From: Streptomyces sp. NRRL F-2580
GTDB taxonomy: Bacteria; Actinomycetota; Actinomycetes; Streptomycetales; Streptomycetaceae
Length of the DNA stretch: 64,000 nt
NCBI RefSeq assembly: GCF_000720115.1
Contig: NZ_JOIR01000018.1
Span: 124,001-188,000 of the forward strand
Direction: 5' to 3'
Shown: positions 58,718-64,000 of the stretch, in pieces
How the letters are laid out: each line of letters starts with the position of its first letter
How positions within the stretch are numbered: the stretch's first letter is position 1
Translations under genes and position numbers: made by a program
The notes under the pieces: generated by a model
The model's database searches: none
What the model was told of the DNA's origin: nothing
The model's input: the letters and a program-made list of their open reading frames with translations, nothing else

Positions 58718-59629
58718 ATGCGCTTGCTGACCTTCACCCACAGCCCCGACGACACCACCGAACGCCTGGGCGTCGAGGCCGACGGCCTCGTCCTCGACCT
58801 CGCGGTCCTGGCCGACCACGCCGGCGTGCGGCTCCCGCACGACCTGCTGTCCTTCGTCCAGGCCGGCCCGGCCGCGCAGGAAGCGGCCCGGCAGCTGCTC
58901 GCCGCCGACCCCGCCGGACCGCTCGCCGGCGCCGTCCACCGGCTGGAGGACGTGACCCTGCGCGCCCCGCTGCGCCCCGGCAAGATCATCGGTGTGGGCC
59001 TCAACTACATCGAGCACGTCGAGGAGTCCAGCCGCAGCCTCGACACCGACAAGGACCTGCCGCCGCGCCCGGTCCTCTTCGGCAAGCCCGCAACCGCCGT
59101 CACCGGCCCCGGCCAGCCGATCCTGCACAACGCCGACCTGACCACCCAGCTGGACTGGGAGTGCGAACTCGCCGTCGTCATCGGCCGCACCGCCCACCGG
59201 GTGAGCGAGGAGGACGCGTACGACCACATCTTCGGCTTCAGCATCATCAACGACATCAGCGCCCGCGACCAGCGCCGCTCCGGCCAGTGGTTCTTCTCCA
59301 AGGGCCAGGACTCCTACGCGCCCTTCGGCCCGGTCATCGTGACGCGCGACGAGATCCGCGACCCCATGGCACTCGACCTCTCGCTGCGCGTCAACGGCGT
59401 CACCAAGCAGAAGTCGAACACCCGCCACATGCTCTTCCCGATCGCCCGCCTCATCGCCGACATCAGCTCCGGCATGACCCTGGAACCCGGCGACGTCATC
59501 GCGACGGGCTCGCCCTCCGGCGTCGGCGCCGGCATGGTCCCGCCGGAGTTCCTCACCCCCGGCGACACGGTGGAAGCCACCGTCGAGCTGATCGGCACCC
59601 TGACCAACCCCGTCGTCGACGCCCGCTGA
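58718..59629 (+). CDS. FAH-family acylpyruvate hydrolase
   Basis: A 303-residue fumarylacetoacetate-hydrolase-fold protein: GVGLNYIEHVEE, TTQLDWECELAVVIGRTA (Glu ligands), GFSIINDISARDQ, GDVIATGSPSGVG. In gentisate pathways this enzyme hydrolyses maleyl- or fumarylpyruvate to pyruvate plus maleate or fumarate. With a maleate isomerase next door, cleavage of maleylpyruvate to maleate is favoured. ATG 58718, with GAGGAG upstream. Confidence 0.9.
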   Translation: MRLLTFTHSPDDTTERLGVEADGLVLDLAVLADHAGVRLPHDLLSFVQAGPAAQEAARQLLAADPAGPLAGAVHRLEDVTLRAPLRPGKIIGVGLNYIEHVEESSRSLDTDKDLPPRPVLFGKPATAVTGPGQPILHNADLTTQLDWECELAVVIGRTAHRVSEEDAYDHIFGFSIINDISARDQRRSGQWFFSKGQDSYAPFGPVIVTRDEIRDPMALDLSLRVNGVTKQKSNTRHMLFPIARLIADISSGMTLEPGDVIATGSPSGVGAGMVPPEFLTPGDTVEATVELIGTLTNPVVDAR

Positions 59630-59639
59630 GGAGCACCCA

Positions 59640-60425
59640 GTGGCACCGCGCACCTACCGCATCGGCCAGATCGTGCCGAGCTCCAACGTCACCATGGAAA
59701 CCGAGGTCCCGGCCATCCTCCGGGCCCGCCAGGCCATCGCACCCGACGAGCGCTTCACCTTGCACTCCAGCCGGATGCGCATGACCCACGTGACCCCGGA
59801 ACAGCTCAGGGCCATGGACGCGGACTCCGACCGCTGCGCCGCGGAACTGTCCGACGCCCGGGTCGACGTACTCGGCTACGCCTGCCTCGTCGCCATCATG
59901 AGCATGGGCCTCGGCTACCACCGCACCTCCGAGGAGCGCCTGCACCTTCGTACCGTGGAGAACGGAGCCCCCGCCCCCGTCGTCACCAGCGCCGGAGCCC
60001 TCGTCCACGGACTGCACACCATCGGCGCCAGGAAGATCGCGCTGCTGGCCCCCTACATGCGCCCGCTCACGCGGACCGTCGTGGACTACCTCACGTACGA
60101 GGGCATCGAGGTCCTCGACTACGAGGCCCTCGAAATCCCCGACAACCTCGACGTCGCCGCCCACGACCCGGCCCGGCTGCCGGGGCTCGCGCGGGCGCTG
60201 GAGTACTCGGACGCCGACGCCGTGGTGCTCTCCGCCTGCGTGCAGATGCCGTCCCTGGGCGCCATCGAGGAGGCCGAACAGCTCCTGGGCAAGCCGGTCG
60301 TCTCCGCGGCGGTCTGCACCGCCCACCAGCTGCTGCGGGCCCTGGACCTGGACGCCGTGGCCCCGGGGGCCGGCCACCTCCTGTCGGGCAAGTACGCGCG
60401 GGCGCCCCTGCCCGGGCAGCCCTAG
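59640..60425 (+). CDS. Maleate cis-trans isomerase (Asp/Glu racemase superfamily)
   Basis: A 261-residue protein: GQIVPSSNVTMETEVP at the start and two catalytic Cys, Cys82 in LGYACLVAIM and Cys200 in VVLSACVQMPSL, as in maleate isomerases. It converts maleate to fumarate for the TCA cycle. GTG 59640 follows GAGGAG. Last gene of the operon. Arylmalonate decarboxylase is a related alternative, but it has only one of the Cys. Confidence 0.88.
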   Translation: MAPRTYRIGQIVPSSNVTMETEVPAILRARQAIAPDERFTLHSSRMRMTHVTPEQLRAMDADSDRCAAELSDARVDVLGYACLVAIMSMGLGYHRTSEERLHLRTVENGAPAPVVTSAGALVHGLHTIGARKIALLAPYMRPLTRTVVDYLTYEGIEVLDYEALEIPDNLDVAAHDPARLPGLARALEYSDADAVVLSACVQMPSLGAIEEAEQLLGKPVVSAAVCTAHQLLRALDLDAVAPGAGHLLSGKYARAPLPGQP

Positions 60426-60433
60426 GGGGTGGG

Positions 60434-60847
60434 CTACCGCATGGGCGGCGGCACCGTGTAGTTCGGGATCGACGGGTCCTTCGGGTCGAAGGGCGTCGGC
60501 TTCCAGCTCGCCGGCGGCGGTCGGTCGGGCGCCGGCGGCGGGTTGGGGCCCCGGTTGGGGTTCTGCGGGATCTCCGACGGACCCGCGGGGGTGCGCTTCG
60601 GCGCCGGTCCGCCCGTGGCCGAAGGCCTCGCCTGCGCGGTCGGCGCCCCGGCCGGGGCGGACGGCTGCGCGGTCGCCGGCTCCGAGGGGGAGGGAGCCGG
60701 CGGGGCGGTCGCGGGGGTGGAGTCCGGGGCCGGAGCGCCGGGCTTCCCGGCGTCCGGTCCGGCCGCGCCGCCGGAGCAGCCGACCAGCATCAGGGCGCCC
60801 GCCAGCGCCACGGTCACGGCGCCCGCCACTCGGTTTCCGGAGCCCAT
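60434..60847 (-). CDS. Proline-rich lipoprotein
   Basis: A 137-residue lipoprotein with a Sec signal ending in the lipobox LVGC (Cys24). The mature part is nearly all Pro/Ala/Ser/Thr, followed by a short conserved end (FDPKDPSIPNYTVPP). It resembles the 6133 lipoprotein in style, not in sequence. Surface-exposed, function unknown. Convergent with the isomerase, 8 bases apart. Confidence 0.7.
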   Translation of the reverse strand: MGSGNRVAGAVTVALAGALMLVGCSGGAAGPDAGKPGAPAPDSTPATAPPAPSPSEPATAQPSAPAGAPTAQARPSATGGPAPKRTPAGPSEIPQNPNRGPNPPPAPDRPPPASWKPTPFDPKDPSIPNYTVPPPMR

Positions 60848-60902
60848 GCCCACCGCCCGCCCTCGCCGTACGGTCCGTCCGTTCGGGTCGGGCGATCGTA
60901 GC

Positions 60903-61958
60903 TCAGCCACGCGTCGACGCCCCCGGCAGGATGATCGTGACCCCGCGCCCCGGCGACGTACCCATCGCGGCCAGCGCCGCCGGGGCCGCGTCCAGCGGGA
61001 TCGTCGAGGTGACGAGCAGGTCCGGGCGCAGCGCCCCGCCCCGGACCAGCTCCATCATCGGCGGGTAGGCGTGCGCCGCCATTCCGTGGCTCCCGAGGAC
61101 CGCCAGCTCCCAGCCGATCACCCGGTCCATCGGCAGGACCGCCGCGCCGGCCGCCGCCGGAAGCAGCCCCACCTGCACGTGCCGGCCCCGGCGGCGCAGG
61201 CCGCTGATCGACGCGGCGGCCGTCGCCGGCGACCCGAGCGCGTCGAGCGAGAGGTGTGCGCCCCCACCGGTCAACTCCCGCACCGCCTGCGCGGTGTCGG
61301 CGCAGGCCGTGGCGTCCACGCCGTGCACGGCGCCGAACTTCCGTGCCAGCTCCAGCGCCCCCGGCGCCGTGTCGACGGCGACCACCCGCGCCCCGGCCGC
61401 CGCCGCGATCATCACGGCGGAGAGGCCCACCCCGCCGCAGCCGTACACGCTGACCCACTCGCCCGCCGCGACCCTGCCCTGCGCCACCACCGCCCGGAAG
61501 GCCGTCGCGAACCGGCAGCCGAGCCCGGCCGCCGTGGCGTACGAGAGTTCCTCGGGCACCGCCACCAGGTTCACGTCGGCATGGTCCAGGGCCACGTACT
61601 CGGCGAATGACCCCCAGTGGGTGAACCCGGGCTGCGTCTGCCGCGCGCAGACCTGGTGGTCGCCCGCCGCGCAGTCGGCGCAGCTGCCGCACGCGCACAC
61701 GAACGGCGCCGTGACGCGGTCGCCGACCCGCCAGTTCGAGACTCCGGCCCCCACCGCCTCGACCGCGCCCGCCAGTTCGTGCCCGGGCACGTGCGGCAGC
61801 ACGATGTCCGGGTCGTGCCCCATCCACCCGTGCCAGTCGCTGCGGCACAGTCCGGTGGCCTCCACCCGCACCACCACCCCGCCCGCCGCCGGCCGCGGCT
61901 CCGGCAGGTCCCTGACCTCGGCCTGCTCGCCGTACCGTTCGAAGACCACCGCTCGCAT
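60903..61958 (-). CDS. Zinc-dependent alcohol dehydrogenase
   Basis: A 351-residue medium-chain dehydrogenase. Catalytic zinc ligands: Cys38-type in GLCRSDW, His-Glu in PGHELAG; structural zinc in [20 protein letters not shown](P) motif [18 protein letters not shown]. Full length, intact. It may oxidise an alcohol linked to the aromatic operon next door, but it is on the opposite strand and the link is only positional. Confidence 0.92.
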   Translation of the reverse strand: MRAVVFERYGEQAEVRDLPEPRPAAGGVVVRVEATGLCRSDWHGWMGHDPDIVLPHVPGHELAGAVEAVGAGVSNWRVGDRVTAPFVCACGSCADCAAGDHQVCARQTQPGFTHWGSFAEYVALDHADVNLVAVPEELSYATAAGLGCRFATAFRAVVAQGRVAAGEWVSVYGCGGVGLSAVMIAAAAGARVVAVDTAPGALELARKFGAVHGVDATACADTAQAVRELTGGGAHLSLDALGSPATAAASISGLRRRGRHVQVGLLPAAAGAAVLPMDRVIGWELAVLGSHGMAAHAYPPMMELVRGGALRPDLLVTSTIPLDAAPAALAAMGTSPGRGVTIILPGASTRG

Positions 61959-62000
61959 GGCTCCCGCCCTCCGCTCGACTGACCGGCACGCTACCCGTCG

Positions 62001-62855
62001 TCAGGGCGCGCCGTCCCCGGCCCGGGCGAGGGCCAGCACCCCCGTGCCGATCAGGGCGATGCCCAGCAGCTGGGGGAGCAACCACCAGCCCGACCGCAGG
62101 TGTTCCTCGTAGAGCACCACGCCCAGCGCGATGCTGATGCTCGCGTCGCCGAGGGTCAGCGCGGGCTGCGAGGCGACCAGCGGCCCGCCCTGCATGGCGT
62201 GTTCGAGCAACAGCAGGGCGCAGATCCCGCTCGCGCCGAATGCGTACGTCTCCCAGGAGGTCAGGAACGCGCCGAGGCCGGCGTCGTCGAGGACGTGCAC
62301 CGAGGACTTCATCAGGGCGGCGGTGAGCGCGTAGCAGACGGCGGTGGCCGCACCGAGGCAGCCGGCCCGCGCGCGGCCGGGCGGGCGGCGCAGTCCGGCC
62401 ACGGCCAGCAGGGCCACGACGACCGCGCAGGCCGTCAGGGCCACCGCCCAGCGCGCGGCCGGCACGTCCGTACGGTTGCCCTGGGGCGAGGCGGCCACCA
62501 GCGCGATCCCGAGCCCCGCCACCACCCCCGCCACGGCCAGCCACAACGCCCCCGGCAGCCGCTGACGCGCCACCAGCGAGGCGATCAGCAGGGCCAGCGG
62601 CAGCTCCAGCACGAACAGCGGCTGTACCAGGGAGAGCGCACCCGTGGCCAGCGCGACGGCCTGCCCGACCCCGGCGGCGATCACGGCCAGGATCCCGCCG
62701 ACCCACACCGGCCGCCGCAGCAGGTCGAGGACCAGGCCGAAGCGGAAGCCGTCGCTCTGCGGCACGGTGAGCGCCGCCCGCCGCTGGAGCACGGTGGCGA
62801 GCGCGTTGCTGAGCGCCGCGAACAGCGCGAAGAGGACCGGCAGGACGACGCCCAT
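62001..62855 (-). CDS. DMT/EamA-type membrane transporter
   Basis: A 284-residue protein with nine to ten helices in two repeats; LFALFAALSNALATVLQRRAAL opens the first, and LVASQPALTLGDASISIALGVVLYEEHLR is the EamA-like turn. Probably an exporter or nucleobase-like carrier; NIPA-type magnesium transport is an alternative. ATG 62855. Confidence 0.8.
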   Translation of the reverse strand: MGVVLPVLFALFAALSNALATVLQRRAALTVPQSDGFRFGLVLDLLRRPVWVGGILAVIAAGVGQAVALATGALSLVQPLFVLELPLALLIASLVARQRLPGALWLAVAGVVAGLGIALVAASPQGNRTDVPAARWAVALTACAVVVALLAVAGLRRPPGRARAGCLGAATAVCYALTAALMKSSVHVLDDAGLGAFLTSWETYAFGASGICALLLLEHAMQGGPLVASQPALTLGDASISIALGVVLYEEHLRSGWWLLPQLLGIALIGTGVLALARAGDGAP

Positions 62856-63010
62856 CCCCCGATCCTCACCGCGCCCACCCGCGCCCCCCGCCACGACACC
62901 GCCCCGGGGCCGCCGCACCCCGCGCATTCCCCCGTCCGGCCGCGCGCGTCCGCTCCGAACCGGAGCCGCGAGGTTCAGGGCGCCGTTCGGGGCGGACCGA
63001 GAAGGCGGGC

Positions 63011-63463
63011 TCAACGCCGACGGCGGTGGAGCTCCAGGGCGGTGACGACGGCCACGCCGAGGGTGATGTGCATGAGGGCCAGGGCCGCGACCGTGCCGCC
63101 GTCGGCGCCGGACGACAGCGGGCCGGTGACCGACAACAGCGCCAGCCCGCCGCCCACGAACGGCGCGATCCGCAGGAAGACCGGCTTCCACAGGGCCAGC
63201 AAGAGGGCGGCGCCCGTCCCGACGACCAACGGGACGACGGAGGCCCCGATGACGCCCCCGACCGTGATCGCGTGCTCTTCGCCCGCGTCGACGACGACGA
63301 GCGAGGCACCGGCCAGCTTGGCGACGGCAAGAACGATCAGATTGACCACGGCCGCGCCGACCGCGCCGGCGACCAGCACCTTCCACCAGGCCAGGCCGGA
63401 ACGACGAACCGAGGGTGCGGTGGGAACGGCGGGGCGGGAGTTCGGAACGACGCTGCTCGACAT
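63011..63463 (-). CDS. DUF6069 membrane protein
   Basis: A 150-residue four-helix membrane protein: VLVAGAVGAAVVNLIVLAVAKLAGASLVVVDAGEEHAITVGGV and LALMHITLGVAVVTALELHRRRR are the DUF6069 pattern. ATG 63463 with GGAGGAAG upstream. A MerR/SoxR-like dyad overlaps its likely -35 at 63547. Function unknown. Confidence 0.85.
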   Translation of the reverse strand: MSSSVVPNSRPAVPTAPSVRRSGLAWWKVLVAGAVGAAVVNLIVLAVAKLAGASLVVVDAGEEHAITVGGVIGASVVPLVVGTGAALLLALWKPVFLRIAPFVGGGLALLSVTGPLSSGADGGTVAALALMHITLGVAVVTALELHRRRR

Positions 63464-63535
63464 GAGACTTCCTCCAACGTGTGAAGTGCTGCGCTGCCGT
63501 ACGGCCAGCGGCACACGAAGAAGCCTCCAACCTGA

Positions 63536-63552
63536 ACCTCACTTGAGGTCAA
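63536..63552 (-). promoter_or_regulatory. MerR/SoxR-like dyad at the DUF6069 promoter
   Basis: On the minus strand TTGACC (63552-63547) overlaps ACCTCA-AG-TGAGGT (63549-63536), as in MerR-class promoters. No good -10 at 17-20 bases. No merR gene is adjacent. Confidence 0.45.
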
Positions 63553-63600
63553 GCCCCTGTCCCGGCTACGGGCGCCGCTTCCTGTTGCGGCGGTCCGCCC

Positions 63601-64000
63601 TCATGAACGCCATGCGGGCGCCCAGGGCGAAGGGCGGTCCGCCGCTCGGCGCAGGGTCAAGGACGCGAGGGCTGCCGGGGCTTCGGACTGGCCGCGGACG
63701 CCCGGGAAGGCGTTGATGTCGACGATCAGCGGCGTGCCGCCGCCGGTGTCGATGATGTCCACACCGAAGACGTCCAGCGCGAACACCGCACCCACCTCGC
63801 GCACCAGACCGGCCCATCCGGACGGCAGTTCCTCCGGGGACAGCGGCAGGTCGGGGCCCCGCCCGCCGGGGGAGAGCTCGGAGCGGCGCCGGGCCGCGAA
63901 GACCTGCTCCCCGATGGCCCACAGTTTGTGGTCCCAGCCGCTGTTGGGCGCGTACTCCTGCACCACGACCGGCTCCCGGGGCCAAGCCCGCGCCAACTCG
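63601..64000 (-). CDS. ATP-grasp enzyme, C-terminal part (runs off the right edge)
   Basis: The frame is open from the stop at 63601 to the edge. Features: VVVQEYAPNSGWDHKLWAIGEQVFAARRRSEL, then FALDVFGVDIIDTGGGTPLIVDINAFPGVRG, whose D-x-N residues bind Mg-ATP as in RimK-like ligases. The start and substrate domain lie outside. Probably a peptide- or amino-acid-ligating ATP-grasp enzyme; the exact one is unclear. Confidence 0.85.
   Translation of the reverse strand, partial: ELARAWPREPVVVQEYAPNSGWDHKLWAIGEQVFAARRRSELSPGGRGPDLPLSPEELPSGWAGLVREVGAVFALDVFGVDIIDTGGGTPLIVDINAFPGVRGQSEAPAALASLTLRRAADRPSPWAPAWRS

Noticed and set aside
52013..60425. Anthranilate (2-aminobenzoyl-CoA) pathway as the main reading
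   Set aside because: The hydroxylase/OYE fusion fits both, but the gentisate-type bicupin, FAH hydrolase and maleate isomerase fit only a hydroxybenzoate route. Kept as an alternative in the gene entry.
1..64000. tRNA genes, CRISPR arrays, insertion sequences, prophage or replication origin
   Set aside because: No cloverleaf with a CCA-side pattern, no regularly spaced repeats of 24-40 bases, no transposase or integrase and no DnaA-box cluster were seen by eye; a tRNAscan or IS search could still find a weak one.

Overview
The window is chromosomal DNA from a high-GC actinomycete, almost certainly a Streptomyces. The evidence is the extreme third-position GC, GTG starts with purine-rich ribosome sites, a C-terminal-extended ECF sigma factor of the ECF42 type, HGxxPAAW, DUF2330, DUF4232 and DUF6069 families, and the intergenic hairpin that recurs in Streptomyces genomes. 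I saw no tRNA, rRNA, CRISPR array or intact insertion sequence. Both edges cut genes.

Layout. 0.1-9.2 kb: small regulator/target pairs (DUF3224 with a WYL regulator, a second WYL regulator with a SnoaL-like protein), an S24-like/GNAT fusion, a MerR regulator, a lipoprotein, a frameshifted MFS exporter and a peptidoglycan-binding membrane protein. 9.3-18.5 kb: an SDR, then an RNA end-repair island. It holds a DraRnl-type RNA ligase with an HD hydrolase (plus strand), an oxidoreductase, and a coupled minus-strand pair. That pair is an RNA ligase-polynucleotide kinase fusion and a 978-residue protein joining MJ1316, EEP nuclease, 2H phosphoesterase and a eukaryote-type poly(A) polymerase module. 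18.7-22.9 kb: a pseudogene, then a tightly coupled redox-signalling trio (receiver/thioredoxin-reductase-like fusion, cNMP-binding histidine kinase, UBP zinc finger).

22.9-44.5 kb is mixed housekeeping and accessory content: a frameshifted acyltransferase, tandem NUDIX, SRPBCC, GNAT, DEAD-box helicase, MarR, a decayed oxygenase, cold-shock protein, TetR/DUF1304, YCII/DGPF protein with its ECF42 sigma factor, an orphan condensation-domain protein, secreted SGNH hydrolase, DUF4232 and DUF2330 proteins. It ends with a minus-strand run of MFS transporter, secreted SurE-like nucleotidase and secreted carboxylesterase.

44.5-51.4 kb: two PAP2 phosphatase paralogues (one lacking both catalytic histidines), a carboxylesterase, a LacI regulator and an alpha/beta hydrolase. 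A common LacI-like palindrome lies before the MFS run, before the hydrolase and before lacI itself. 51.9-60.4 kb is a six-gene plus-strand aromatic-acid operon: aryl-CoA ligase/thioesterase fusion, salicylyl-CoA 5-hydroxylase/OYE-type fusion, nitrilase, gentisate 1,2-dioxygenase-like bicupin, FAH-family hydrolase and maleate cis-trans isomerase. This would take an aryl nitrile or salicylate-like acid through gentisate to pyruvate and fumarate. Its promoter closely resembles that of the 46.3 kb esterase. 60.4-64.0 kb: a lipoprotein, zinc alcohol dehydrogenase, DMT-type transporter, DUF6069 protein and the end of an ATP-grasp enzyme.

Several genes carry single-base indels in short C/G runs (MFS at 6.8 kb, acyltransferase at 23-24 kb). 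These may be assembly errors rather than biology. The oxygenase remnant at 30.2 kb and the gene at 18.7 kb look genuinely decayed.
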